Positions 16,749 to 25,942 of a stretch of DNA of 37,123 nucleotides are shown piece by piece. This DNA is from Paenibacillus farraposensis (GTDB lineage Bacteria; Bacillota; Bacilli; Paenibacillales; Paenibacillaceae), in assembly GCF_020736845.1 (NCBI RefSeq), contig NZ_JAFFQR010000007.1:1-37123 (forward strand), read 5' to 3'. Position 1 is the stretch's first letter. Each line of letters starts with the position of its first letter. Under the pieces are notes generated by a model, which made no database searches, was not told the origin of the DNA, and was given only the letters and a program-made list of their open reading frames with translations. The position numbers and the translations under genes were made by a program.

Positions 16749-16903
16749 TCAGTAATCCCTCCAAACTTCAACTTAATTTTCACCTGAATAAACTCAATTA
16801 TCTCCTTCTTATCATAACCCATAACCATCCAGATTTCTAAAAACTTCAATAAGCCTTTAATTTCACTCAGGTTCCCTTGAGAAATTCCTACGCTTTCTGC
16901 AAA
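16745..16903 (-). pseudogene. Truncated XRE-type HTH remnant, coupled to the acetyltransferase
   Basis: The minus strand reads FAESVGISQGNLSEIKG, the recognition-helix region of an XRE/Cro-type regulator, then LEIWMVMGYDKKEIIEFIQV, and stops with TGA overlapping the GTG of the acetyltransferase gene. Immediately upstream the frame hits a stop and then a MITE end at 16911, so the 5' half is missing. Confidence 0.5.
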
Positions 16904-16910
16904 CTAACTC

Positions 16911-17089
16911 ACATTCCGCACCCTTGCATAAGAATTAGTGAGTATTTAAGTTTTATGCATAGAAATCCCACAAAAGACCCTAAAATTCATTTTTATTCCT
17001 GTTTTATTTTTATAATTATACCTTATTAAGTAATAATAGTGCATAAAACAAAAAAATCCATTGAATAATTACTCAAGAGTGCGGAATGT
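16911..17089. mobile_element. 179-bp MITE-like element
   Basis: ACATTCCGCACCCTTG (16911-16926) and CAAGAGTGCGGAATGT (17074-17089) are terminal inverted repeats matching at 15 of 16 positions; weaker similarity continues inward to TTTTATGCA/TGCATAAAA. The interior is AT-rich and non-coding. Flanks carry AACTAACT on the left and AACTAAACT on the right, not quite a clean duplication. The parent insertion sequence is not identified. Confidence 0.7.
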
Positions 17090-17218
17090 CAGAACTAAAC
17101 TTGATTTAAACCCGAATTTCGAAAGTACAATCCTCTGAAAACGTGAAAAGGGCTCCGAATCTCTGGTAGAATGGTGTTTATCAGAACAACATCATCCAGA
17201 GAGAGGAGCACCTTGTAG

Positions 17219-17319
17219 GTGAAGTCTACCACATCTATCCGTAAAATCAAGACCGAATTTTCCTTGCAAAATGCCACGAGCTTCGGTGGCATCACAATCT
17301 TTCTGACCTATCTGCTTTC
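17219..17319 (+). pseudogene. N-terminal fragment of IS1380 family transposase
   Basis: From GTG 17219 (GAGGAG upstream) the frame reads KSTTSIRKIKTEFSLQNAT then SFGGITIFLTYLL, the typical start of IS1380 transposases, and is cut at about 17319 where hsdM sequence begins in another frame. The remaining ~400 residues are missing. Confidence 0.65.
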
Positions 17320-17586
17320 TCGGTATATGACCCGACTTGTGGGTCGGGGTCATTGCTGTTAACGGTTCAAGGTGAGCTGCCTGGCGGAGATAAACCCGGG
17401 GCGATTAAATTTTTTGGTCAAGAAAAAAATACGACAACCTACAACTTGGCTCGTATGAATCTGATGATGCATGGTGTTTCATTTAATAACATGACCCTGT
17501 CTAATGCTGACACACTTGAAAGTGATTGGCCTGATGGACCAGATGCCCAAGGAATTGACAACCCACGCTCATTTGATGCCGTAGTT
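17320..17586 (+). pseudogene. hsdM: Internal fragment of type I restriction-modification methyltransferase subunit
   Basis: The plus strand reads VYDPTCGSGSLLLTVQ, the S-adenosylmethionine-binding motif I of HsdM, then IKFFGQEKNTTTYNLARMNL, MMHGV and NPRSFDAVV, all strongly characteristic of type I N6-adenine methyltransferases. The match stops right after DAVV, where the catalytic NPPY motif should follow. Both ends are severed, by an IS1380 fragment on the left and an IS5-type fragment on the right, so about 90 of some 500 residues remain. It marks a lost restriction-modification locus. Confidence 0.8.
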
Positions 17587-17589
17587 GAG

Positions 17590-17729
17590 GTTCGCACTTG
17601 TTTGCTGTCACTACTATTCGAATCAATACCAACCAAATCATCTTCAATATCTGGTTGTCTATTTTCGGATGGCAGTAGATCTTGAATTCGTTCCCAGTCC
17701 GCATCTTGAATTTCGTGGCGTCTTAGCAT
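17590..17729 (-). pseudogene. N-terminal fragment of IS5 family transposase
   Basis: From ATG 17729 (GAGGAGG 11 bases upstream) the minus strand reads MLRRHEIQDADWERIQDLLP, the start of IS5-type transposases. Similarity fades after ENRQ and the frame then runs antisense to the hsdM fragment. Only about 30 residues are convincingly transposase. Confidence 0.6.
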
Positions 17730-17820
17730 CCTGTTACAGGCCTCCTCGTGATTTCGCATCTGTAAAATTATGACATATGTTCTTCTTGGAGGCAATAGAT
17801 AATTTTCAGACACGCCCTAG

Positions 17821-19066
17821 TATATCGACCCTTAAATAACGTAACTATATTCCGGTAAAATGTGGTATACTCTTTGTATCTACCATTGAACGGAGAGAGA
17901 GAGAGAGCATGCCATTTCAATCGAAAAAAGAGAAAATACAACTTTCCCCCACAGATCACGATATGCTTCAAAAAATCAGTCATGCGCGCTCAGAAGAGTA
18001 TCGGCGGGTTGAGCGGGCTCGCATGATTTGCATTATGCGGACGGGTTGAGCATTCCCAAATTGCAAAAGCCCTGGGCACGACGGTTCCAAAGGTCAACCG
18101 TTGCATCGATAAAGCGCTGTCGCTAGGGCCGGAGGCTGCTCTGAGTGAAGAGCAACGTTCGGGGAGACCCGCCGTTGTGACGCCCGAAGCCAAAGCTTGG
18201 GTGATTTCACTTGCTTGTCAGAAACCCAAAGAGCTAGGCTACTCTTATGAAGTCTGGACGCAACGTCTATTGGCCCAGCATGTACGCAATCATGCGGTAT
18301 CCGAAGGTTACGAGTGCCTTTCCAGCATGTCGCCCAGCAGTGTATTTCGCCTCTTGAACGTGCATGATCTTCAGCCGCACAAGGTTCGTTATTACTTAGA
18401 GCGCAGGGATCCCGACTTTGACGTCAAATGTGCCGAAGTGCTGTGTGTATACCAACAAGTGGAATACATTTTGGAGAATGAAGAGTTGAAACCGCTCTGC
18501 GACGTGTACTTGTCCTACGACGAGAAGCCCGGTATTCAGGCGATTGGCAATACCGCTGAAGATTTGCCGCCTGTCCCTGGAGAGCACGCCACAATCCGTC
18601 GCGATTCCGAATACAAACGACACGGTACGCTGAGTCTGCTTGCTGGTATTGATTTGGTTACAGGCGAAGTCATTGGCTCAGTCGAAGAACGACATCGCAG
18701 TCGCGAATTTATTAATTTTCTCCAAAAGCTGGATGCGCACTACAGCCCGGAGTTGCGTATTCAAATCATTTTAGACAATCATTCTGCACATATTTCAAAA
18801 GAAACCAATGCGTATCTGGCGACTCGTCCGGAACGTTTCGAGCTTGTCTTTACCCCTAAACATGGTTCCTGGTTGAATGTCATTGAAAGCTTTTTTGCCA
18901 AAATGACCCGACAAGTGCTTCGTCATCTTCGCGTTAAGTCTAAGGATGAATTGAAGCAACGTATTGAACTGTACCTTCAGGAAAATAACCAAAACCCGTT
19001 ACCTTTTCGCTGGACATATGGCCTGGAAAAATAACTCGTCATAAACGTTATTTCCAGAGCGATCTA
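17821..19066 (+). mobile_element. IS630 family insertion sequence with TA target duplication
   Basis: Bounding TA dinucleotides at 17821-17822 and 19065-19066 fit the TA-specific insertion of IS630/Tc1 elements. Next to them TCG-N2-C...AATAACGT on the left is mirrored on the right (minus-strand reading GATCGCTCTGGAAATAACGT). The single gene inside is an IS630 transposase with one frameshift. The element sits 28 bases past the galU stop codon. Confidence 0.75.
17909..19034 (+). pseudogene. IS630 family transposase with a frameshift
   Basis: From ATG 17909 (preceded by GGAGAGAGAGAG) the frame encodes SHARSEEYRRVERARMICIM and RTG, then TGA at 18047. The frame beginning at 18048 continues immediately with EHSQIAKALGTTVPKVNRCI and runs intact to 19034. 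The catalytic triad is present: YLSYDEKPGIQA, IILDNHSAH and HGSWLNVIESFF. There is no A-rich slippery run at the shift, so it is more likely a decay mutation than programmed frameshifting. Full-length product would be about 374 residues. Confidence 0.85.
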
Positions 19067-19094
19067 CTAGTTGTTTAGCCATTCTTTTTTCAAC

Positions 19095-19964
19095 TCAAGA
19101 TATATGTGTGAATTCCCTGCTGAGTTCCATCAAATATTGTTTAAATCTCGCATGTAAATCTTTGTTTTTTAGCGCAAAATCCACTGTCGCCTGCAGGAAA
19201 CCAAATTTGTCGCCGACATCGTATCTTTTGCCTTCGAATTGTACAGCGATCAGGCCCTGATCATAAGCTATGCCGCATAAAGCGTCCGTCAGTTGAATTT
19301 CGCCGTCGGCCCCTGGCAAAGTGTCCATCAAATAAGTAAATATTTTTGGATCTAATATATACCGTCCCATAATGGCCAAATTAGACGGCGCGTTTTGTTT
19401 TGGCTTTTCCACCAAATTTAGCACTCCGATTTGATTTCCGGTTTGCGCTCCTGGCGCTACAATGCCGTATTTGTGAGTATCGCTCCAGTCCACTTTCTGT
19501 ACGCCAACGACAGACTTTCTCTCATGTTCATACACTTGAATCAGCTGCTTCAAACAGGGAACTTCGCTTTCAATAATATCGTCCCCGAGTAAAACCGCGA
19601 ATGGCTCGTTGCCGACAAACTTCCTAGCGCAGCTAATCGCATGTCCTAATCCAAGCGGTTCCTTTTGGCGGATATAATGAATATCCGCCATTTTCGAAAT
19701 GCTTTTTACGATTTTCAGCAATTCCTCTTTTTTTTGCAGAGCCATTTCCAGTTCTACAGAGCGGTCAAAATGATCCTCAATCGCCCTTTTGTTTCTGCCT
19801 GTAACAATCATTATGTCTTCAATGCCTGAAGCGATGGCTTCTTCCACTATATATTGAATAGTCGGTTTGTCGACAATGGGAAGCATCTCTTTCGGCTGCG
19901 CCTTGGTGGCCGGTAGAAACCGTGTTCCAAGCCCAGCTGCCGGTATGATGGCTTTCTTGATCAT
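19095..19964 (-). CDS. galU: UTP-glucose-1-phosphate uridylyltransferase
   Basis: The protein has 289 residues from ATG 19964, preceded by AAAAGGAT; an ATG four codons upstream overlaps this site. The nucleotide-binding motif [19 protein letters not shown] is at the N-terminus, [14 protein letters not shown] follows, and GDDIIESE and [13 protein letters not shown] mark the catalytic and sugar-binding segments. It makes UDP-glucose from UTP and glucose-1-phosphate in the cytoplasm. It is the last gene of a minus-strand cluster for sugar and amine chemistry, 56 bases after the glycosyltransferase pseudogene. UDP-glucose could feed that pathway or general wall polysaccharides. Confidence 0.95.
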   Translation of the reverse strand: MIKKAIIPAAGLGTRFLPATKAQPKEMLPIVDKPTIQYIVEEAIASGIEDIMIVTGRNKRAIEDHFDRSVELEMALQKKEELLKIVKSISKMADIHYIRQKEPLGLGHAISCARKFVGNEPFAVLLGDDIIESEVPCLKQLIQVYEHERKSVVGVQKVDWSDTHKYGIVAPGAQTGNQIGVLNLVEKPKQNAPSNLAIMGRYILDPKIFTYLMDTLPGADGEIQLTDALCGIAYDQGLIAVQFEGKRYDVGDKFGFLQATVDFALKNKDLHARFKQYLMELSREFTHIS

Positions 19965-20020
19965 GTCCAAAATCATCCTTTTCTAATGTACTTACTTTCC
20001 ATTAACCGTGCTTATCGGAT

Positions 20021-21047
20021 TCATTGCGGGAAAGATCCAACGTTCGAGAAAAACAATTTCTCGTAAAGAAACGTCAGTTCTTCTGCTAGCGACGCATCGC
20101 TTTTTGCCAGTTTGAACATGTTGTTGGCCGTCTTCATTTCTATTTCCTGATGCGTCCAGCGGTAAAACAGATAGGCCTCCAAGCTCTTGTGTTTATGGCA
20201 AAAGTATAAAGAATTTCTTCGGAAATCTTTCTCCGCTGCGAACGTGCTTCCTCTCGGGTGCAATTGATGCAGGTTGACAATATGCGGAGTAAAACAGAAG
20301 TCGCCGCCGGCTTTGTAGAGGCGATAAGACAGATCGGTGTCTTCCATTCCCCACCCTTTGTACTGCTCATCAAACAAGCCGACCTCGTAAAGAAAAGAAC
20401 GTCGCAGCGACATGTTCGCTGTTGTGACTACAATCCATTTCAGTTGAAAATCTTTCAGATCGTCGCCATATTCCGCAAAAAAGTCCGGGAAACTATCGTA
20501 TCCATCCATTGTCGTATATCGCTCAAGGATAGCCTGATCGTATGGATTCAAATCCGCTTCGGTTAGAAAAGGAATAGAACCCCCTGGCTCCGCCCCGTCC
20601 GCTATAGCAGCAAATTCCGGATTTTTACGAACTAGCGCCACAATTTCTTGCGAGCTAAACGGCAAATGCTGCTTGAAAATCGATAGGATATTTTTTTCCA
20701 GCCGATCACGATCGTCTTTTCAGTTTCCGATAATAGCCTCTTAATGTGACTGGCGATGAAATCTGGCGGTACGATGCGATCATCGTCGTTAAAAACGATA
20801 ATATCTCCTTTAGATAGTTGCAATCCTACATTTCTTGCCCGGGATCTGCCTTGGTTTTGCTGGAGTAAATATTGAATATCAATTTATTTTTATATTTTTG
20901 GACAACCTTTGCCGTGTGATCTGTACTTCCATCATCAATAATAATAATTTCAAAATTATTATGTTGTTGGCCGGAGAAAGAAGCCAGCGTTAACTCTAAA
21001 TATTCTGCTTTATTATAGGTTGGCATGATGACACTTGCTTGAATCAC
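20021..21047 (-). pseudogene. Family 2 glycosyltransferase with two single-base frameshifts
   Basis: Three consecutive frames make one GT2 of about 342 residues. The first (21047 to about 20860) has ASVIMPTYNKAEYLELTLAS and IIIDDGSTDHT. The second resumes as LLQQNQGRSRARNVGLQLSK and holds the acidic catalytic motif FNDDDR. The third holds WGMEDTDLSYRLYKAG, the C-terminal ED motif of GT2/GT7-like galactosyl- or hexosaminyltransferases. The first shift is explained by one lost base near 20870 (AATATTTA), the second by one lost A in the seven-A run (plus-strand T run 20691-20697). Both are deletions in short homopolymers, so slippage or base-calling error is possible. No transmembrane segment is seen. 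Confidence 0.8.
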
Positions 21048-21075
21048 GAAAGTTCACCCTTATCACTCGGTTATA

Positions 21076-22449
21076 TTATCCTTGGACTGCACTCACTTTC
21101 TCTATCCATTTTCCTTGAGCGTCATAGTTTGTTTCGTTTTCCAAGCCGGATCCTAGCTTGTAAATATGTGCATCATCAAATGAGCGGAACGCATCTCGAG
21201 TATCAAAAATCGGTACATTCAAGTCTTTCAATTCCCGATAATGGAATGACTTGTGCGCAGTAACCAAAATGCAGCATTCGTATTGTTTAAACGCTTTTAG
21301 GTCATACGCTACTGAAAACATCGTATGTCCATCCTGAAGTGTGATGCGATCCACGTAAGGATCGTAAAAATCGATAAGAGCTCCTTCAGCGAGTAGCAAC
21401 CTGATCAACTCCAATGCCGGCGATTCCCTGTAGTCGTTAACTTCCGGCTTGTAAGCAACCCCTAAAATCAAAATTTTACACTTATTGATAGGAAGGGACC
21501 GTTTGTTAAGCAATTTGTGAAGCTTTTTCACAACATAGTCAGGCATGCTATTGTTAATAACATTGGCCAGGTCAATGAATCTGCTGAAAAATTTATAGTA
21601 CTTGGCTTTCCATGACAAATACATAGGGTCGAGCGGGATGCAATGTCCTCCTATTCCGGGGCCAGGGAAAAAAGGCATGAAACCGAATGGTTTGGTGGAT
21701 GCGGCATTAATAACCTCCCACACGTCAACCCCCATTTTTTCACTCATCATAGCTATTTCGTTAATAAAGGCAATGTTGACACTTCGAAATGTATTCTCTA
21801 GCAATTTTGAAAATTCGGCCACTTTAGGCGAAGAAACAGTGATCACTTCTTTGCTTATTTTCTTATACATTTCCGAAGCAATTTTGGAGCACTGCGGAGT
21901 GGTGCCGCCAACAATTTTAGGTGTATTGTCGAGCGTATAATGCTTATTGTTAGGATCAATCCGTTCGGGAGAGAAGCATAAGTAGAAGTCTCTCCCTGCT
22001 TGCAATCCCGTTGCTTCGAGACGCGCCTGTATGATTTCCTCTGTGCAGCCGGGATATGTGGTGCTTTCCAAAATAATCAAGCTTTCTTTTTTCATATATG
22101 ATTGCAATTGCTCAACAACGGAATAGATCGCTGATAAATCAGGCTCGGCATATTCATTTAAAGGGGTCGGAACACAAGCTATGATGACATCGGAGTGTTG
22201 GATGAAAGAGAAATCATTGCTTGCATGAAACCTTCCGGTCTGGTTCACCTTCCAGAGAACTTCATTCGGAATATCTCTGATGTAAGACTCCCCTCTGCCA
22301 AGCATATCCACCTTGGATGCCGACAAATCGATTCCAGTTACCCGGTAACCGACATCTGCCAGGTTCAATGCTAAAGGCAGCCCGACATATCCTAAACCAA
22401 TCACCGAGATATTCGCTTTAAAGTTAAATATTTTCTCCTCAAGACTCAT
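21076..22449 (-). CDS. Nucleotide-sugar dehydrogenase (UDP-N-acetylhexosamine 6-dehydrogenase type)
   Basis: The protein has 457 residues from ATG 22449, with AAAAGGGTGG 7 bases before; upstream in-frame starts lack this site. NISVIGLGYVGLPLALNLAD is the NAD-binding Rossmann motif. ESTTYPGCTEE and SPERIDPNNKH are conserved substrate segments. The catalytic Cys lies in FFPGPGIGGHCIPLDP, the form found in WbpA/WecC-type UDP-HexNAc dehydrogenases rather than UDP-glucose dehydrogenases. It would oxidise C6 of UDP-GlcNAc or a relative to the uronic acid. It lies mid-cluster between the DUF6271-like gene and the glycosyltransferase. Confidence 0.9.
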   Translation of the reverse strand: MSLEEKIFNFKANISVIGLGYVGLPLALNLADVGYRVTGIDLSASKVDMLGRGESYIRDIPNEVLWKVNQTGRFHASNDFSFIQHSDVIIACVPTPLNEYAEPDLSAIYSVVEQLQSYMKKESLIILESTTYPGCTEEIIQARLEATGLQAGRDFYLCFSPERIDPNNKHYTLDNTPKIVGGTTPQCSKIASEMYKKISKEVITVSSPKVAEFSKLLENTFRSVNIAFINEIAMMSEKMGVDVWEVINAASTKPFGFMPFFPGPGIGGHCIPLDPMYLSWKAKYYKFFSRFIDLANVINNSMPDYVVKKLHKLLNKRSLPINKCKILILGVAYKPEVNDYRESPALELIRLLLAEGALIDFYDPYVDRITLQDGHTMFSVAYDLKAFKQYECCILVTAHKSFHYRELKDLNVPIFDTRDAFRSFDDAHIYKLGSGLENETNYDAQGKWIEKVSAVQG

Positions 22450-22505
22450 GTTAACCACCCTTTTCATCAAATTATGGTAATTCCCAAGGTTTTGCAATCA
22501 ATAAA

Positions 22506-23831
22506 TTACTTGTTGACAACTGAACTTTGGCCGATGATTTTGCGCAAATCAATCTCTTTGGCTCGCTGGATCAAATCCCCCCACCTTTCGATCAGTTTGA
22601 CATGAAATTCATATTCTTCATTGGCCTCTTTGACAAGCTGGTCGGAGTGATCCACAATATACGAACCAACCTGGGCGTACTGTTCATTGAAAGGAATCAG
22701 CACCTCATTGGCAATACGGTTGATACGTTCAATACGCTCCCCGATGTCAGCCTTTGAAAAGCCGGAAACATATGACTTTATCCCTTGGATGATGTCATTG
22801 GAAATGAGTTCCTGACGATCGGGGACGAATGTCGTATTCAGATCGTTGTTATAGATGCTCATGTAAGAGTTGAAGTAATCCGCAAACTTGGAGACACCTT
22901 CCCAATATTTCATTTTATTTTGCAGCTGGAATTCATCTTTTTTATATTCATGGAACACTTCTCTTGTATGATGGACTGATGGAACGCCGAGTGCCGTTGC
23001 AGTGTCAAAAGCGAAATAGTCCGCCGCTGCTGTATTGCGGCCAGGCAAATTGGGAAGCTTTTCATGCAGCTTATAGACGGCGACATTACCGCAATCCGGA
23101 TTTAAGCCGTCATTCACCGACGTGACAAGGGTCAGCTTTTCGGTCTGGGCGAAGTGCTGGTCAAGCTGGAAGGCCGTATCGCAAATTTCTTTGACGCTCT
23201 CTTTCGGGAATCCGAGCAGTTCATATAATTTATAGATTGGATCGAATGAAACGCGCGCAAAATCCCGCACATCCAAATTCCATTCCCCGTAATAATTACT
23301 GCCTACTACCCAAATCTCCCGGTTCACAACAGAAGTATCGTCGGTATGAATCGTAATATTGCTGCATTCCGAAACTTTTTTACCTAAATACTCCAATTCA
23401 ATTTCGATTGGATACAGCTCCTTGGCATCTAATTCGTCAAAAATAAGCCTAGTATCCGAATCTCTACGATGCAGCGCGTCTCCGCCCAGCGAGCAGGTCA
23501 TCAAAAACAGTTTGTTCATGCAATTTCCATAGTCCGTATGCTGCGCCAAAAACACCCTTTTGAACTGAGGATCCTCAGCTTCCAGCAAAAGATTGAAATA
23601 GACTTCTTGCTTGTCCGTGGTCAAATGCAAGATTTCCGTCCCCGGGTACTCCTTTTGAAGTTGGTCGATGACATGCTTGTTATGCGCGACAAAATCCTTG
23701 TCGTTCGTTTCCGGAACCACAACCGGAATTTGAATCCCGTACTCTTTTTGGGCAAATGCGATCTCCTTGATGTAGCTGGTCAGACATCTTTCAATGTTGC
23801 GGTTGGAAGGGATGAAGTAAATAGATTTCAT
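22506..23831 (-). CDS. DUF6271-like protein of unknown function
   Basis: The protein has 441 residues from ATG 23831, chosen because AAAGGAG lies 8 bases upstream and the ATGA overlap couples it to the preceding gene. It begins KSIYFIPSNRNIERCLTSYI and resembles DUF6271 proteins, which I know from actinobacterial and Paenibacillus biosynthetic loci and which may be glycosyltransferase-like; identification is from memory of the pattern and not certain. Visible conserved-looking segments are LAQHTDYGNCMNKLFL, HRRDSDTR, NDGLNPDCGN and FDTATALGVPSVHHT. No membrane segment or signal peptide. The Asp-rich HRRDSD motif could bind a metal-nucleotide. Confidence 0.65.
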   Translation of the reverse strand: MKSIYFIPSNRNIERCLTSYIKEIAFAQKEYGIQIPVVVPETNDKDFVAHNKHVIDQLQKEYPGTEILHLTTDKQEVYFNLLLEAEDPQFKRVFLAQHTDYGNCMNKLFLMTCSLGGDALHRRDSDTRLIFDELDAKELYPIEIELEYLGKKVSECSNITIHTDDTSVVNREIWVVGSNYYGEWNLDVRDFARVSFDPIYKLYELLGFPKESVKEICDTAFQLDQHFAQTEKLTLVTSVNDGLNPDCGNVAVYKLHEKLPNLPGRNTAAADYFAFDTATALGVPSVHHTREVFHEYKKDEFQLQNKMKYWEGVSKFADYFNSYMSIYNNDLNTTFVPDRQELISNDIIQGIKSYVSGFSKADIGERIERINRIANEVLIPFNEQYAQVGSYIVDHSDQLVKEANEEYEFHVKLIERWGDLIQRAKEIDLRKIIGQSSVVNK

Positions 23832-24697
23832 TTGAGCAGCTCCTTTGTTAATCGGATATATTTTTGAATTTGACACCCCCAGCCAAGCTTGGAATTGGCA
23901 ATACTGGGATTATGAGAATAACCGAAATTTAAGTAAGACTTCGTCTCATAGGTGTCATCAATGGCCTGTTTCAGAATCAGATAGTTGGCCCGCAAATTTC
24001 TAAATTCACTATCGGAAGCATTGATCCAATAAAATACATTTTCCTCATTTTGTAGGAAGAAGCTACCGGCAATAACGCGATGCTTATCGTTGAGAGCCAC
24101 ATACAAACGGGCGTCAGGCGAATGCCGGGTCAATTCGCTTATAAGCGCATAAGGCGTTACATAACTCGCTTGCACGCGTTCCATGGTCGACTTGTAAATG
24201 TCGTAGAACTGCAGCAGCTCTTGTTCGGAATCACACGTTTTCACATAAACGCCCGACTTCTCGGCGAACCGGATATCCGTCCGTACTCTCCCTTTAAAGA
24301 GCATTTCCTTCTGCTCCCGATAGGCTGTTAAATCTAAAATATAAGTTTCCAGAACTTCTTGCCTGAAACCCATATCGGCAAACTCCCAAGCGAGTACATT
24401 TTCCCCGATCGGGGGAAGGGTAATTTGGGCGATGCTTCCGTGCCGCTTTGAAATGAGATCAACAATTTGGCGAAAAGTACGGAATTCATGCGGAAAAGGA
24501 ACAATTCCTCCATATCCTACTGCGCCGATTTGATATGAGCCGGTTCTGGTGTTTTTATACAAGGAGATCGCATAAGTTTGACCGTCCCAATGAATATCAA
24601 GCGGCACATACTCAAAATCCAAGTATTTGCCGACCAGTTTCGCAAAGCCGGACTCAATGAATGGCGTCCGTGGACTAAGTATCTGTTGTGTGCTCAT
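23828..24697 (-). CDS. FemAB/GNAT-like acyltransferase
   Basis: The protein has 289 residues starting MSTQQILSPRTPF at ATG 24697; the frame is open much further but that part is antisense-like readthrough over the preceding gene. The N-terminal domain has GYGGIVPFPHEF and the linker VRTDIRFAEKSGVYVKTCDS matches the R-x-x-I-R-x-A-E-K-x-G motif of FemAB-type and BioF2-type double-GNAT proteins. The C-terminal domain has ARLYVALNDKHRVIAGSFFL and ends NFGYSHNP...LGWGCQ, typical of this group. Such proteins transfer aminoacyl or acyl groups to amino sugars. It overlaps the preceding gene by 23 bases and the next by ATGA. Confidence 0.8.
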   Translation of the reverse strand: MSTQQILSPRTPFIESGFAKLVGKYLDFEYVPLDIHWDGQTYAISLYKNTRTGSYQIGAVGYGGIVPFPHEFRTFRQIVDLISKRHGSIAQITLPPIGENVLAWEFADMGFRQEVLETYILDLTAYREQKEMLFKGRVRTDIRFAEKSGVYVKTCDSEQELLQFYDIYKSTMERVQASYVTPYALISELTRHSPDARLYVALNDKHRVIAGSFFLQNEENVFYWINASDSEFRNLRANYLILKQAIDDTYETKSYLNFGYSHNPSIANSKLGWGCQIQKYIRLTKELLK

Positions 24698-25925
24698 AAA
24701 ATTGGCGAATGATCCTTTCCAGTTTATTAATATGGCGAGGGGACGAGTCTGCATGGATCGGCAGCAATAAAATTTCGCCGAAAATACGCTCGGAATTACC
24801 ACACTCTTGCAGTTGAAACAACTGCCTGTACCGCTCCATTTTGTGAAGAGGATAGTAATAAAATGTAGTTTGTGCCCCCCTTTGACCCAAATAAATGCCA
24901 ATGGCCTTTCTTTTATGATTGGGCACGCGTATGGGAAGCAAGCATTGACGATCTCGTTTGAGAACAAATTGCAACGATGGTTTCCCGAATGTACGTTCCA
25001 AAGTATTGAGCAGGCGCGCCACATGCATGTCCTGACGCTGCTTGTAGGCTTGAAAGGTCCGCAAACGCATAAGCGCCATTCGGGCTTGAAGCAAGGTAAT
25101 CCATTGCGGCTCGCGCACATGGAATTGCTGAGCGCTGTGCAGGGCTTCCAAATTGGTATATCGATATTGAAACCCGATCGCTTTCCGCCCCCAGGCATAC
25201 CTGCTTAGTTGGCGGCGTACGGCGGATGCGAGATGTGGAAGCCAGTCCCCTTGCCGGATATCCCCTTCCTCTGGCTCGAATTCCTTGAACATGACGTTCG
25301 AGTCCGGACGATGAACAATGAGCGCTCCGCCGCCAATGGATGAGAGAGGCTTGGATTTGCCGAATGAAATGACGGAAAAATAGCTGTTCAAAGCTGTCCC
25401 CCTATATTGAGGCGGCATGGGAAACGACTGCGCCTCGTCAAAAATGACAGGCATTATTAATTGATCAATCAGGTTCATGAGCTCCGCTTCCACGGGGCGC
25501 GAACCAAATAATGCGGGAAGGATCAGAACGGCCTCTTCCTCGTTGAATAAAGAACGCACGAAATCGTGACTCGGCCTGAAATCGTCTGTAATGTCATAAA
25601 CGCAAAGCGCAAGTCCCGCTGATATGACCGAATCAGCCAATTCTGTACACGAAAACGAAGGCACATACACTTTTTTGATTTTGCTAAAAGCTTTTAGAGT
25701 GGCCAATAACGCGATAATGGCCGAAGAAGCGCTGTCGAATAAATAAATTTGCGATGAATCCCCGATGTCAAAAACAGCCGCTATTTCATCGCGTAATTGA
25801 GAGATGACTTGCTTGCTGTCCCCCTTGAGATTGGACAGAGCGCAATAAGAAACAGGAACATACCGGTATTCCGATGGATACAACAAGCATTTGCTTGTTT
25901 GCGGAGGCGTAAAATCGGTATTCAT
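24675..25925 (-). CDS. DegT/DnrJ/EryC1/StrS-type PLP-dependent enzyme (second copy)
   Basis: The protein has 416 residues. GAGGAGGGG is 5 bases upstream of the ATG. YLFDSASSAIIALLATLK is the glycine-rich-type cofactor entry segment, IFDEAQSF gives the Asp that contacts the PLP nitrogen, and SFGKSKPLSSIGGGAL contains the likely PLP lysine. It is divergent from the PseC-like enzyme of the same cluster and its C-terminus is longer. DegT enzymes either transaminate keto sugars or, in some cases, dehydrate them. Two different DegT proteins in one operon suggest two amination steps or an aminated cyclitol or hexose. Confidence 0.85.
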   Translation of the reverse strand: MNTDFTPPQTSKCLLYPSEYRYVPVSYCALSNLKGDSKQVISQLRDEIAAVFDIGDSSQIYLFDSASSAIIALLATLKAFSKIKKVYVPSFSCTELADSVISAGLALCVYDITDDFRPSHDFVRSLFNEEEAVLILPALFGSRPVEAELMNLIDQLIMPVIFDEAQSFPMPPQYRGTALNSYFSVISFGKSKPLSSIGGGALIVHRPDSNVMFKEFEPEEGDIRQGDWLPHLASAVRRQLSRYAWGRKAIGFQYRYTNLEALHSAQQFHVREPQWITLLQARMALMRLRTFQAYKQRQDMHVARLLNTLERTFGKPSLQFVLKRDRQCLLPIRVPNHKRKAIGIYLGQRGAQTTFYYYPLHKMERYRQLFQLQECGNSERIFGEILLLPIHADSSPRHINKLERIIRQFYEHTTDT

Positions 25926-25942
25926 CGCAGCCCCTCCTCTGC

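Noticed and set aside
18040..18050. Programmed frameshift in the IS630 transposase
   Set aside because: No A-rich or other slippery heptamer is present at the shift, so a decay mutation is favoured.
24698..25198. Longer N-terminus for the FemAB/GNAT-like protein
   Set aside because: This part of the frame overlaps the DegT gene in another phase and its Cys/Trp-rich sequence is unlike the family; the ATG at 24697 fits.
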